DNA of 64,000 bases, from contig OZ240221.1 of NCBI GenBank assembly GCA_965197675.1, positions 124,001 through 188,000 on the forward strand, read 5' to 3'. Position numbers and translations under genes: made by a program. This DNA comes from G965197675 sp965197675 (GTDB taxonomy: Bacteria > Chloroflexota > Dehalococcoidia > Plut-88900). This document shows, one piece after another, positions 43,278 to 53,663 of the stretch. Each line of letters begins with the position of its first letter. Position 1 is the stretch's first letter. The notes under the pieces are model-generated. The model made no database searches. It saw nothing but the letters and a program-made list of their open reading frames with translations, and was not told where the DNA came from.

Positions 43278-46200
43278 CCACCTCCCGGCGTCTCGCGCCG
43301 CTCCCACTGCTGCTCATCGGACTGGCGGTCCTTGCCGCTCTGCTTCTCACTCCTGATGCCCAGGCCCAGAGCCGGGACTCCGGCAGCGATTTCACTCTGG
43401 CCGCCGCCAACGGCTATCCGACCGGAATCTGGTCGGACGGGACCACCATGTGGGTCGCGGACTTCGAGGACGCCAAGCTGTACGCCTACCGGATGTCGGA
43501 CCGGAGCCGGGACTCGGGCAAGGATTTCACGCTGGACGCCGGCAACGGCTCTCCGGTGGGCATCTGGTCGGACGAGACCACCATGTGGGCGTCAGACTTC
43601 ACCGACGCCAAGCTGTACGCCTACCGGATGTCGGACCGGAGCCGGGACTCGGGCAAGGACTTCAACACGTTGTTCGCCGCCGGCAACAGATTTCCCGAGG
43701 GCATCTGGTCGGACGGGACCACCATGTGGGTGGCGGACACCGGCAACGACACGGTGTTCGCCTACGACCTGTCGACCAGGGCCTGGGACTTCGAGAAGGA
43801 CATCACGCTGGGCCCCGGCCACGACTCTCCGATGGGCGTCTGGTCGAACGGATCCACGATGTGGGTTTCGGACTGGCGGGACGCCAAGCTGTATGCCTAC
43901 AGCATGTCGGACCGGAGCCGGGACGCCGGCAAGGACTTCGCGCTGGACGCCGACGATGAGTCTTACGAGGGCATCTGGTCGGCCGGGTCCACGATGTGGG
44001 TGGCGTCCCGCGACGACGCTAAGCTCTACGCATACGACTGGAACAATCCCGCCACGGGAGCGCCGACGATAACCGGCAGGGTCCGAGTGGACGAGACGCT
44101 GGCGGCGGGCACCCGCTCCATCGCCGACGCGGACGCGCTGGACGCCGCCATCTTCGAATATCAATGGGTTTCGAACGACGGGAACGCCGACACGGACATC
44201 GCGGGCGCGACCGATTCGACCTACACCATCGTCCCCGGCGACCTGGGCAGGACGATCAAGGTCAGGGTGTCCTTCACCGACGGCGCCGGCAACGATGAGT
44301 CGCTGACCAGCGAGCCGACGGGCCGGATCGGGGCCTCGGGCATCTGCGACCGGACGCCTGCGGTGATGGCGGCCATCGTCGCCGGGATGACCGGCGTCGG
44401 CGACTGCTCGGAGGTTTCCGAGACGAGGCTCAGGACTTGGACCGGCTCCCAGCGCTTCGGCCCCGACGTCACGCCCGGGCTGTACCTTCAGGGGAGAGGA
44501 CTATCGGCCCTGCAGGCCGGGGATTTCGGGGACCTGCACGCGCTGCGCGCCCTGGACCTGAACAGAAACTTCCTCGAGGCGGTCCCGGAAGGACTCTTCG
44601 AAGACCTCCGCGCGGTGGAGGAGATCGATCTGTCGGGAAACTTTCTGAGCGAACTGCCGGACGGGACGTTCGCCAGCCAAACGGCGCATCTGAGCGTTCT
44701 GGACCTGTCGGCGAACCGCCTGGAGCGGCTGTCGGACGGCTTGCTAGGAAACTTGGACGCACTCGTCTCGCTGTCGCTCACGGGCAACGGGCTCTCGGAC
44801 ATACCGGCCGGCCTTTTCGACGACCTCGCCAGCCTCGAAGTTCTGGACCTGTCCGCCAACTCGATAGACGAACTGCCGGAGGACGTGTTCGCCGACCTCG
44901 GGAGTCTCGCTGAGTTGGACCTTTCGGGAAACAAGCTCAAGGACCTGCCTACCGGCCTCTTCGAAGGTCTTTCGGGACTGACGGATCTCGACGCGGGCGA
45001 CAATCCGGGCGCACCTTTCACGTTCACCGCAGAGCTGGAGCGTCGGGGAGACGATACGGTCATGGTCCGATTGGCCGAAGGCGCGACACCGTTCGATCTT
45101 CAGATCGCACTGTCGGCCCGTAACGGAGACCTGTCCGCCGAGACCGTCACCATCGCCTCGGGCGGTTCATATTCGGACGTTGTCGATGTTCGTGCGCACG
45201 GGCATCATCCCGTCACGATAGAGATCGACTCCGCTACTTTTCTGTTGCCTGCAGGAGGTTCCACTTCGGGCATCCGCGCTGACCGCGGCAGCGCCATGCT
45301 TATGTGGGTCGGCAGACCATTGGTTCAAAGGGAATGGATCCAGGATGGACACTTTGCGCTGCATCCCGACAACTCGGACCCGAAGAGCATCTGGTCCGAC
45401 GGCGAAACGCTGTGGGTCGGCGACAGCAGCGCCCGGAAGGTCTTCGCCTACAAGCTGTGGGACAACCCCGGCACCGCGGTCAGCGAGTACGGGACCCGGG
45501 ACCCCGGCTGGGACGTTCCGAGCCTCGGCCAGGAGGACCATTACGTCACCGGTCACGGCGCTCGGCTGTACGTAGCCGAAGAGTCCCTTGACGGCACCAG
45601 CCGGGACGTCTTCGGCTACGACCTGACGGGTCTCACGCGCGCGGAGGACCGGGACTTCGTCTACGGGGGCTTGAACGTCGCCGGGGGAGTGTACATAGTG
45701 CGCGGCATGGCGACGGACGGCCGTCACATGTGGATCACAAACACCACGTCGCACGCGCACGCCTTCCGTCTGTTCGACGACCCGGAGACGCCGGAGGACG
45801 AATACGGGAGGCCGGACGCCTCCCGGAAGCTGACGATCCCCGGCAGGGGCCAGCTGAGGGGCCTCTTCACCGACGGGCGGACGATGTGGGGCGTCAGGCT
45901 CGCCTCGAACGACTCCGCGGTGCGGAGCGTGAAACTGTCCGACGGAACCGATGCGGGGTACGACTTTCCGCTCCACGAGGACAACGACCACGCCTACGGC
46001 ATCTGGTCGGACGGGGAGACCTTCTACGTCGTCGACGCCGACGATGCCATGATCTACACCTATCGTGGCGTCGGCGGTGTCGTTCGGCCGTTCGTCGAAG
46101 ACGCGGAGACCGCCGCCGCGCTGGTCGGCAACACGGGGCTGGCCGGCGACGCCGGCCATGACCTGGGCTCGGCCGGCGCGAAGAGGGCCCAGGCGTTCAC

Positions 46201-49200
46201 CACCGGGACCAGCAAAGCCGGGTACGTGCTGGCGTCCGTAGGGATCGAGTTCGGCGAAGTTTCGGACACGCCGTCCGACCTTGAGGCGACGCTCAACGCG
46301 GACGGCGGCGGCGGCCCGGGCGACGCTCTCTGCACGCTCATCGCCCCGGCGAGCCTGTCCGAACGGAGCGTGAACACCTTCGCCGCTCCGGCCTCGGGGA
46401 CAACCTGCCCGGCTCTCGTGAAAGAGACGACCTACTTCGTGGTCGTCAAAAGGGTCCGCGTCACCGGTTCCGGCGCCATCGCCGTCAGTGGAACGGCGAG
46501 CGGCTCCGAAGACACGGGAGCCGCGGAGGGGTGGTCCATCGCGGACGGAAGCGCGACATATTCTCTTCAGGCCGCTGCTCAGGGATGGGCCTCCGACGCG
46601 TTTTCCTACAAGATCGAGGTGCGCGGCTCCTTCATCAACAACCCGGCTGCCGGCGAGGCGACTGTCACGGGCACGCCGCAGGTGAAGGGGACGCTCGCCG
46701 CTGCGGTCTCCGACGTGTCGGACGACGACGGGCTGACCCGGGCGGCCTACTCGTACCAGTGGATGCGGGTCGACGGCGCGACCGAGACGAACATCGGGAC
46801 CGGCTCGCCCACCTACACGCTCGTCGCCGAGGATCTGGGCAAGCGGATCAAAGTGCGGGTGGCGTTCGTCGACGACCGTGGTAATTATGAAACGCTGACT
46901 AGCGAGGCCACCGAGGCTATCAAGGCAGCGGATTGGCCCGGAACCGTTTCGCTCTTTCCGGCGCGGCCGAGGGTCGGGACGGTGGTCAGCGCCGCGCTGA
47001 GCGATTCCGACGGCCTCGAGGGCGGCGGCTCGGGCCCTGCGGCGTCTTCGGGCGCGGTTTCTTGGAGCTGGGCCAGGTCCTCCGACGGAACCACCTGGAC
47101 CGGCGTCGAGGCCTACGACGACGGAGACAGCTACGTTCCAACTGAAGAAGACGAAGGGATGCTGCTCAAGGCCGAGGCGTCGTACACCGACGGGCAGGGC
47201 CCCGGCAAGTCCGCGGAAGCTGTTTCGCCCGCCGTCGTGGGCGCCCGCGAACCGGGTCCGGAACTGACGGTGACGGAAATAGTCACGGGCCTGTCCTACC
47301 CTTGGGGCATCGATTTCACCCCCGACGGGACGATGCTGTTCACCCAGCGCGCCGGCGTGCTGAACGCGAGGCTGACCGACGGCGCCGTCAAGCAGGTCGC
47401 CGCGGATCTCGGAGATCTGTTGGTCGACGGGTTCGCCGGTCTGCAGGCGCTAGCCGTGGACCCGGACTTTACGACCAACCGGCGGTTCTACACGCTCCAG
47501 GGGCACACCGGACGCGAGATGCAGGTGATCGCCTGGACGATCGACGCGGACTACGACGAAGCCACGCGCGTCGTCGATCCCCTGGTAGAGGGCATACCGG
47601 TCGGTCCGGGCCCTTGGCACTCGGGAGGCCGGCTGCTTTTCGGTCCGGAGGGCTATCTATGGATCGTGACCGGCGACGGGCGGGTGGTATCGGGCGCGCA
47701 GGACCTGACGTCCTTGGGCGGCAAGGTCCTCCGCGTAGACCCGCGGACGGGCGCCGGGGCGCCCGGCAATCCATTCGGCGCCTCCTCGCCGGTGTACGCC
47801 TACGGCTTCCGCAACCCCCAGGGCCTGGCGCTGCGCCCGGGCACGGACCAGATGTGGCTGGTGGAGCACGGCCCGAAACACGACGACGAGATCAATCTGC
47901 TGAAAGCAGGCGGCAACTACGGCTGGGATCCGATCCCGGACGACGGCACGTTGGTCTTCTACGACTATTCCGACGAGGCCGGCGTCCCCATGACCGACCT
48001 GGCGAAGTTCCCGTCTGCCCGCCAGGCCAGATGGTCCTCTGGATTCCCCACCCTGGCGACCAGCGGGGCCGTTTTCCTGGATGGCCCCCAATGGGGGGAG
48101 TGGGAAGGGCGACTCGCGGTGGCCACCCTCAAGACGAAGTCACTACGGGTCTTCGAGTTCACCGAACAGGGCGATTTCGTGAGTCAGATCGTCGTTCCGG
48201 AGCTCGACGGCAGCCAGGGCCGGCTGCGGACCCCGGTGCTCGGCCCCGACGGGGCGCTGTACATCGCCACCTCAAACAAACCCGGCGTCGACAGGATTCT
48301 CAGGGTGGCCGCCAACCGTGCCGCGACCGGCGCGCCCGTCATCAGCGGCACCGTCGAAGTCGGCGAATCGCTGACGGCGGACGTGTCCGGCATCGCCGAC
48401 CCCGACGGGGTCGGCGATGCCGCGTTCAGTTTCCAGTGGGTCCGCAGCCACTCCGGGAACAACTTCTCCGACATCGAAGGAGCCACGGCTTCGACCTACA
48501 CCCTGGTTATGGCTGACCTTGGCAAGACCATTAGCGTGCGGGTGTCGTTCTATGACGACTGGGGCACCCAGGAGACGCTGGCCAGCCCGAGGACCGTTAA
48601 GGTATCAGTCGTGGCGTGCACGGCTGGCGAGCAGGCCCCGGCGGCAACGGCGGTAGAGATCGAAGCCGTCCCCGCTATCGTCGAGTCCACCACCGAGGAA
48701 TACTTCGTGCTCTACGTGCGGCCCGACCTGGATTCCGAACGAGAGTTCCCGGTCTCGGTGACCCTGGGCGAAGACGGCACTACAACGCTGACCGAGCAGC
48801 TGTCCCCGCTCCCCAAGGAGCATTACTGGGTGGAAAAGTTTCTCATCGCCGACCCGGCCGACATCGACAACGACTGCATCGACGACATCACCGAACTGGG
48901 GTACCCGGTGCGGATGAACCCGCTGAACCCCGCTAGGGCGGTCCCCTTTCATGATGGCGCTGTTGCCATTCCAGACCGTGAGACATTCGAGGCGCTTTCC
49001 TACAAGGGCAGAGATGTTCCCTATCACCGCCATCTCCAGGACCTGGAGTTTGTCAAGTTCTACATTATCGGCGTGGCTACCGACAACATGGGCATCTATT
49101 TCATGAACACCGAGACCCACAGAATACATCCCGATTTCGGGGATGCAATTGGTCTCTGGGAGGACCCACTCTGGGGACAGGGGTACATGGGCGGCGAGAT

Positions 49201-52200
49201 CATATACCACCCAAATGTGGTTGCTCCCGATGGTTCCCTGGGCGTCTACCTCTACCAGTTCCAGCCTATGGATGTATACCCCTTCGGCGATGTGGCCCGT
49301 TCGTATGAGGTTTTGGCGGCCATCATGCCGTTGCTTGATGACAACCTTGCCTACTACCCGATGCTGAGGAGAGCCCTGCCGCTCTATCACAGAGAACGCG
49401 CCCTCTACGATGATTCCCGGATCAAAGTGGTGTTGAGAGAGGACATCCTGCCAGATGTTCCGTTCAGCCCCCTCAACGTTGGGGATGGGTACGGTTTCCT
49501 TAGGCTCATGTCGATGGAGGAACGCCCCGACCCGCGCGACGTGGTGATCTACGAGACCATCCCCAACGAGCTTTCCCGGGTCGCCGGCCTCATCACCACC
49601 GTACCCCAGACACCGCTTTCCCACGTCAACCTGCGGGCCGTCCAGGACGGTGTCCCCAACGCCTTCATTCGCGACGCCCTCGACGACGGCGACATCGACG
49701 ATCTCATCGGCACATACGTCCACTACAGCGTCACGGCGGACGGCTACTCCATCCGCGCCGCCACTCCCGCCGAAGTCGAGGCCTACTTCGCCGCTTCGCG
49801 CCCTCCCGGAACCCAGACGCCGGAACGGGATCTCACAGTCACCCAGATCACCGACCTGGACGACATCGGCTTCGACGACTGGAATGCGTTCGGCGTCAAG
49901 GCGGCCAACGTGGCCGTGCTGCGGACGCTGGGTTTTCCCGACGGAACCGTCCCCGACGGGTTCGCGGCGCCCTTCTACTTCTACGACGAGTTCATGAAGC
50001 ATAACGGGTTCTATGACGATATCGAAGAGATGCTGGAAGACCCGGACTTCCAGTCGGACTATGGCACCCAGGAGAAAGAACTCAAGAAACTCCGCAAGAA
50101 GATCAAACAGGGGGAGACGCCCGACTGGATCATCGACGCGCTGGAGGAGATGCAGGCCACCTACCCCGAAGGGCAATCGCTGCGATACCGGTCGAGCACA
50201 AACAACGAAGACCTGCCGGGCTTCAGCGGCGCCGGGCTGTACGACTCCAAGACCCAGGACCCGGAGGAGACGGAGGAGGACGGCATCGACAAGTCCATCA
50301 AAGGGGTGTGGGCCAGCCTGTGGAACTTCCGGGCATTCACTGAACGCGAGTTCCACCGCATCGACCACCTGGCGACGGCCATGGGGGTGCTGGTGCATCC
50401 CAACTACTCGGATGAGCTGGCCAACGGCGTGGCCGTCAGCTTCGACCCTATCTACGGAACGGAGGGGAGCTACTACGTCAACACGCAACTCGGCGAGGAC
50501 CTGGTCACCAATCCCGACGCACACTCGGTGCCCGAGGAAATCCTGTTGGACCTGTCCGGTTCATACACCACCCTGGCGACCTCCAACCAGGTGCCAGGAG
50601 GACAACTCCTCCTGAGCGACGCTCAAATTGGCCAGTTGCGCCGGCATCTCCAGGCTATCCATGACCATTTCGAAGGTCTGTACGACCCCGGACCCGACGA
50701 ACCCTTCGCAATGGAGATCGAGTTCAAGATCACCAGCGACGATGTTCTGTCCATCAAACAGGCCCGCCCCTGGGTGTTTGGCGTTCCCACCTCGGCCGAA
50801 GCCTCGGGAACTCCACAGGAAGAACCGATATGGTCGGCGACCTTGACGGTAGGGATCGGAGAGAATTTTGCCGGCTATACGACATTCCTGTCTTCGCCGG
50901 AAACCAACACCCTGGGCGCTCTCTCGTCCAACACCATCACGTTGGACAATACCAGCTACACCGTCAGGGCTCTGGGGGTACTGAACGGTAAGCTGATTCT
51001 CTCAGTGATGCCAAAACTGACTGCCGACTTTGTCCTGGTGGTTGGGACGGACGAATTCGCCTCTACCGACGCATCGACCCTGGAGGGAGACTCCATCTCC
51101 ATCATCCAGTTCCAGTGGAACGACCCGGGACTAAACTTGCCGGAGGGGAAAGAGGTCGCCGTCAGAGTAACTGAGCCAGCCGAGAACACCCCTGCCCTGG
51201 GCGCGCCCACCATCATCGGTACTGCGCAGGAGGACGATATGCTGACTGCGGACACCTCCGGCATTGAGGACGCGGACGGGCTGGCCAATGCTTCCTACAG
51301 CTACCAGTGGGTCCGGAACGACGGGGTATCCGACACGGAGATAGAGGATGCAACGGACTCGGCCTACACGGTGACGGATGATGATGTTGGCAAGACGATC
51401 AAGGTACGGGTGACATTCACCGACGATGCTGACAACCAGGAGTCCCTGACCAGCGATGCGACGGGCCCGGTGATTGCGGCGCCCAACCGTCAGGCCACTG
51501 GCGAGCCCACCATCGACGGGACGGCCCGCGTGGGCCAGACGCTGACGGCGGACACCTCGAACATCTCCGACCTCGACGGGATAACCAACGCCACCTTTTT
51601 CTACCAGTGGAGGGCCGGGGGCCTGACCATAAGCGGGGCCACCCGCTCCACCTACACCCTCACCGCCAACGAGCAAGGCAAGACCGTCACGGTAAGGGTG
51701 AGATTCGTCGACGACCGGAACAACATCGAATCGCGGGCCAGCGATGCGACCGAAGAGGTGGCGGCGGCACCCAACCGTGATGCCACGGGAACTCCCACCA
51801 TCACCGGAATGCCCCAGGTGGGACAGACTCTGACGGCGGACACCTCCGGCATATCGGACGACGACGGGCTGACCAACGTTTCGTACAGCTACCAGTGGAT
51901 GGCTGACGGCGTGGACATTCAGAACGCGACCAGCTCCACCTACAAGCTCGTATTCCCCGACCAGGGCAAGACCATCAAGGTGAAGGTGTCCTTCACCGAC
52001 GACCGCGACAATGAGGAAACTCTGACCAGTGCGGCGACTGTGGCCGTTACTGCAGCTGCCAACCGCGGGGCCACGGGCCAGCCCACCATCAGCGGCACGC
52101 CCCAGGTGGGCCAGACGCTGACGGCGGATACGGCAAACATCGCCGATGAGGACGGGCTGGCCGACGTGTCCTATGGCTACCAGTGGGTTTCCGGCGGTAC

Positions 52201-52978
52201 GGACATCGATGGGGCCACCGGCTCCAGCTACGAGCTCACGTCCAGCGAGCAGGGGCAGACCATCCAGGTCCGGGTGACTTTCACCGACGACCGCGACAAT
52301 GAGGAAACTCTGACCAGTGCGGCGACTGTGGCCGTTACTGCAGCTGCCAACCGCGACGCCACGGGCCAGCCCACCATCAGCGGTACGCCCCGGGTGGACC
52401 AGACGCTGACGGCGGATACGGCAAACATCGTCGACCAGGACGGGCTGACCAACGTGTCCTACAGCTACCAGTGGATCGCCGGAGGGTCGGACATCGGCGG
52501 GGCCACCGGCTCCACCCACACCCTGACCGCCAGCGAGCAGGGACAGACCATCCAGGTCCGGGTGACCTTCACCGACGACGCCGATAACAAGGAGTCCCTG
52601 ACCAGCATTGCTACTGCCGAAGTTGCGGCGGCGCCGGTTCCCCTCACCGTCAGCGTGACGGTTTCTGCCCCGGCGACCCACGACGGCTCGTCCGAGTTCA
52701 CCTTCGAGATCGAGTTCAGCGAGGAGTTAGGAATCAGCTACGCGACCCTGCGGGACCACGCCTTCAATGTAACGGGCGGGTCCGTGGAGAGGGCGCAAAG
52801 AACGGACAAGCCCAGCAACATTCCCTGGCTCATCACGGTAAAGCCGCAAGGCACCGGGGACGTGACCATCGTCCTGCCCGTCACCACGGACTGCGGAGCC
52901 GACGGCGCCATCTGCACCGGGGACGGCAGGAAACTCTCCAACTCGCTGAGCGTCACCGTATCGGGGCCGGGAGGCTAG
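43274..52978 (+). CDS. Giant exported multidomain protein with sugar-dehydrogenase and PEP-synthase-like modules
   Basis: 3234 residues with a signal peptide (ending AQAQS, ~32). Order: six ~41-residue propeller repeats (~33-255; GIWSDGTTMWVADFEDAKLY), an Ig-like domain (~256-350), N-cap plus LRRs (~355-600), and a second propeller (~690-940). A beta domain with Cys pairs (~970-1115) and Ig-like domains (~1120-1320) follow. A glucose/sorbosone-dehydrogenase propeller lies at ~1329-1680 (catalytic-type His1449 in WHSGGRLLFGPEGYLW; YGFRNPQGLAL; EHGPKHDDEIN). A PEP-synthase-like module lies at ~1840-2505: swivelling His2117 in QTPLSHVNLRA, then ATP-grasp signature YRSSTNNEDLPGFSG (~2305-2319). 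About six Ig-like repeats (~2640-3120) and a C-terminal beta domain end the protein. The His domain precedes the ATP-grasp domain, the reverse of PpsA. No anchor is seen. Enzymatic activity outside the cell is unproven. Confidence 0.93.
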   Translation: MTTSRRLAPLPLLLIGLAVLAALLLTPDAQAQSRDSGSDFTLAAANGYPTGIWSDGTTMWVADFEDAKLYAYRMSDRSRDSGKDFTLDAGNGSPVGIWSDETTMWASDFTDAKLYAYRMSDRSRDSGKDFNTLFAAGNRFPEGIWSDGTTMWVADTGNDTVFAYDLSTRAWDFEKDITLGPGHDSPMGVWSNGSTMWVSDWRDAKLYAYSMSDRSRDAGKDFALDADDESYEGIWSAGSTMWVASRDDAKLYAYDWNNPATGAPTITGRVRVDETLAAGTRSIADADALDAAIFEYQWVSNDGNADTDIAGATDSTYTIVPGDLGRTIKVRVSFTDGAGNDESLTSEPTGRIGASGICDRTPAVMAAIVAGMTGVGDCSEVSETRLRTWTGSQRFGPDVTPGLYLQGRGLSALQAGDFGDLHALRALDLNRNFLEAVPEGLFEDLRAVEEIDLSGNFLSELPDGTFASQTAHLSVLDLSANRLERLSDGLLGNLDALVSLSLTGNGLSDIPAGLFDDLASLEVLDLSANSIDELPEDVFADLGSLAELDLSGNKLKDLPTGLFEGLSGLTDLDAGDNPGAPFTFTAELERRGDDTVMVRLAEGATPFDLQIALSARNGDLSAETVTIASGGSYSDVVDVRAHGHHPVTIEIDSATFLLPAGGSTSGIRADRGSAMLMWVGRPLVQREWIQDGHFALHPDNSDPKSIWSDGETLWVGDSSARKVFAYKLWDNPGTAVSEYGTRDPGWDVPSLGQEDHYVTGHGARLYVAEESLDGTSRDVFGYDLTGLTRAEDRDFVYGGLNVAGGVYIVRGMATDGRHMWITNTTSHAHAFRLFDDPETPEDEYGRPDASRKLTIPGRGQLRGLFTDGRTMWGVRLASNDSAVRSVKLSDGTDAGYDFPLHEDNDHAYGIWSDGETFYVVDADDAMIYTYRGVGGVVRPFVEDAETAAALVGNTGLAGDAGHDLGSAGAKRAQAFTTGTSKAGYVLASVGIEFGEVSDTPSDLEATLNADGGGGPGDALCTLIAPASLSERSVNTFAAPASGTTCPALVKETTYFVVVKRVRVTGSGAIAVSGTASGSEDTGAAEGWSIADGSATYSLQAAAQGWASDAFSYKIEVRGSFINNPAAGEATVTGTPQVKGTLAAAVSDVSDDDGLTRAAYSYQWMRVDGATETNIGTGSPTYTLVAEDLGKRIKVRVAFVDDRGNYETLTSEATEAIKAADWPGTVSLFPARPRVGTVVSAALSDSDGLEGGGSGPAASSGAVSWSWARSSDGTTWTGVEAYDDGDSYVPTEEDEGMLLKAEASYTDGQGPGKSAEAVSPAVVGAREPGPELTVTEIVTGLSYPWGIDFTPDGTMLFTQRAGVLNARLTDGAVKQVAADLGDLLVDGFAGLQALAVDPDFTTNRRFYTLQGHTGREMQVIAWTIDADYDEATRVVDPLVEGIPVGPGPWHSGGRLLFGPEGYLWIVTGDGRVVSGAQDLTSLGGKVLRVDPRTGAGAPGNPFGASSPVYAYGFRNPQGLALRPGTDQMWLVEHGPKHDDEINLLKAGGNYGWDPIPDDGTLVFYDYSDEAGVPMTDLAKFPSARQARWSSGFPTLATSGAVFLDGPQWGEWEGRLAVATLKTKSLRVFEFTEQGDFVSQIVVPELDGSQGRLRTPVLGPDGALYIATSNKPGVDRILRVAANRAATGAPVISGTVEVGESLTADVSGIADPDGVGDAAFSFQWVRSHSGNNFSDIEGATASTYTLVMADLGKTISVRVSFYDDWGTQETLASPRTVKVSVVACTAGEQAPAATAVEIEAVPAIVESTTEEYFVLYVRPDLDSEREFPVSVTLGEDGTTTLTEQLSPLPKEHYWVEKFLIADPADIDNDCIDDITELGYPVRMNPLNPARAVPFHDGAVAIPDRETFEALSYKGRDVPYHRHLQDLEFVKFYIIGVATDNMGIYFMNTETHRIHPDFGDAIGLWEDPLWGQGYMGGEIIYHPNVVAPDGSLGVYLYQFQPMDVYPFGDVARSYEVLAAIMPLLDDNLAYYPMLRRALPLYHRERALYDDSRIKVVLREDILPDVPFSPLNVGDGYGFLRLMSMEERPDPRDVVIYETIPNELSRVAGLITTVPQTPLSHVNLRAVQDGVPNAFIRDALDDGDIDDLIGTYVHYSVTADGYSIRAATPAEVEAYFAASRPPGTQTPERDLTVTQITDLDDIGFDDWNAFGVKAANVAVLRTLGFPDGTVPDGFAAPFYFYDEFMKHNGFYDDIEEMLEDPDFQSDYGTQEKELKKLRKKIKQGETPDWIIDALEEMQATYPEGQSLRYRSSTNNEDLPGFSGAGLYDSKTQDPEETEEDGIDKSIKGVWASLWNFRAFTEREFHRIDHLATAMGVLVHPNYSDELANGVAVSFDPIYGTEGSYYVNTQLGEDLVTNPDAHSVPEEILLDLSGSYTTLATSNQVPGGQLLLSDAQIGQLRRHLQAIHDHFEGLYDPGPDEPFAMEIEFKITSDDVLSIKQARPWVFGVPTSAEASGTPQEEPIWSATLTVGIGENFAGYTTFLSSPETNTLGALSSNTITLDNTSYTVRALGVLNGKLILSVMPKLTADFVLVVGTDEFASTDASTLEGDSISIIQFQWNDPGLNLPEGKEVAVRVTEPAENTPALGAPTIIGTAQEDDMLTADTSGIEDADGLANASYSYQWVRNDGVSDTEIEDATDSAYTVTDDDVGKTIKVRVTFTDDADNQESLTSDATGPVIAAPNRQATGEPTIDGTARVGQTLTADTSNISDLDGITNATFFYQWRAGGLTISGATRSTYTLTANEQGKTVTVRVRFVDDRNNIESRASDATEEVAAAPNRDATGTPTITGMPQVGQTLTADTSGISDDDGLTNVSYSYQWMADGVDIQNATSSTYKLVFPDQGKTIKVKVSFTDDRDNEETLTSAATVAVTAAANRGATGQPTISGTPQVGQTLTADTANIADEDGLADVSYGYQWVSGGTDIDGATGSSYELTSSEQGQTIQVRVTFTDDRDNEETLTSAATVAVTAAANRDATGQPTISGTPRVDQTLTADTANIVDQDGLTNVSYSYQWIAGGSDIGGATGSTHTLTASEQGQTIQVRVTFTDDADNKESLTSIATAEVAAAPVPLTVSVTVSAPATHDGSSEFTFEIEFSEELGISYATLRDHAFNVTGGSVERAQRTDKPSNIPWLITVKPQGTGDVTIVLPVTTDCGADGAICTGDGRKLSNSLSVTVSGPGG
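51992..52355 (+). repeat. Two identical 76-bp segments 288 bp apart inside the Ig-like repeats
   Basis: 51992-52067 and 52280-52355 are identical (TTCACCGACGACCGCGACAA ... GCAGCTGCCAACCGCG), while the surrounding repeat units differ at many synonymous sites. The spacing equals one 96-residue Ig-like unit. This indicates recent unit duplication or gene conversion. Confidence 0.9.
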
Positions 52979-53020
52979 GAGCGGCGGGCTGCGGACAGCA
53001 TTGCAAGCCGCATACATGGA

Positions 53021-53052
53021 CGTCCGGGCGGGCTCACCGCCACGCCCGGACG
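53021..53052. terminator. Hairpin after the giant gene
   Basis: CGTCCGGGCG and CGCCCGGACG form a perfect 10-bp stem with a 12-base loop, 43 bp after the stop. No T-run follows, so it may be a processing or Rho-related structure instead of an intrinsic terminator. Confidence 0.6.
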
Positions 53053-53188
53053 GGCGCTCACCCTACGCGGGAGCGGCTGAGGCGGCGTCATCTCGCGCCT
53101 CCCGCCATCGTGCTGCGCCCACCGCCGCACGTACCGGACGCTCCCGCCGGAGAGGGTCCAGGTGAGCTCCTGCGGGAGGACCGGCTCG
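53053..53188. other. Spacer before the first HTH gene
   Basis: GC-rich, with no recognised signal beyond the GGGAGGA ribosome site at 53173-53179. A minus-strand frame through here (52975-53205) has no recognisable domain. Confidence 0.35.
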
Positions 53189-53590
53189 ATGCCGAGACAG
53201 CGCACACATCACAGCAGAAGAACCTACGTCTTCCCCGACGACTTCCCGGAGCGCCTGGTGCGCTTCAAGGAGGAGTCGGACCTGCCGTGGGCGGAGATCG
53301 CCCGCCGCCTGGGGACCTATCCCCACACTGTGAAGCGGTGGTGGAAGGAAGGGGTGCGGCCCCATTTCCGGCACCAGATGGCGCTCCTGGACCTGGCCGA
53401 CGACCTGGGCCTGGGCCATCTGTTCACCGACTGGAGCATCCGGCGCGAGACGGGGAATGGGACGCCCGGCTCCGCCGGGGGCGAGCGCAGCGCCGCGAGG
53501 GTCCTCAGACCGGCGGCGCCGCCGCCGCGATGCAAGAGCCCAAAGCGAAAGGCGGCGCATCGGCGGGGCGGCCGCGACCGCAGGGGCTGA
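53189..53590 (+). CDS. Small HTH DNA-binding protein
   Basis: 133 residues. I chose the ATG giving MPRQRTHHSRRTYVF, nine bases after GGGAGGA. A helix-turn-helix lies at ~20-60 (FKEESDLPWAEIARRLGTYP, HTVKRWWKEGVRP), followed by a helix (MALLDLADDLGLGHLFTDW) and a low-complexity basic tail. It resembles the protein encoded at 57769-58143 in layout (FxxRLxxxKExSxLxWxxxxxxxG). Probably a regulator of the integrative element. Confidence 0.75.
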   Translation: MPRQRTHHSRRTYVFPDDFPERLVRFKEESDLPWAEIARRLGTYPHTVKRWWKEGVRPHFRHQMALLDLADDLGLGHLFTDWSIRRETGNGTPGSAGGERSAARVLRPAAPPPRCKSPKRKAAHRRGGRDRRG

Positions 53591-53621
53591 AACGCAAAAA
53601 AGGCGGCATACATTGGCGTGC

Positions 53622-53658
53622 CGGGGGAAGGACACCGAATCGCGGTGTCCTTCCCCCG
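53622..53658. terminator. Bidirectional hairpin between convergent genes
   Basis: CGGGGGAAGGACACCG and CGGTGTCCTTCCCCCG form a perfect 16-bp stem around AATCG, placed between the plus-strand HTH stop and the minus-strand multi-HTH stop (six bases away). Symmetric and well placed to end both transcripts. Confidence 0.85.
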
Positions 53659-53663
53659 AGTCT

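Noticed and set aside
48605..50524. 639-codon minus-strand frame opposite the giant gene
   Set aside because: Antisense shadow of the PEP-synthase-like module, whose motifs are intact on the plus strand.
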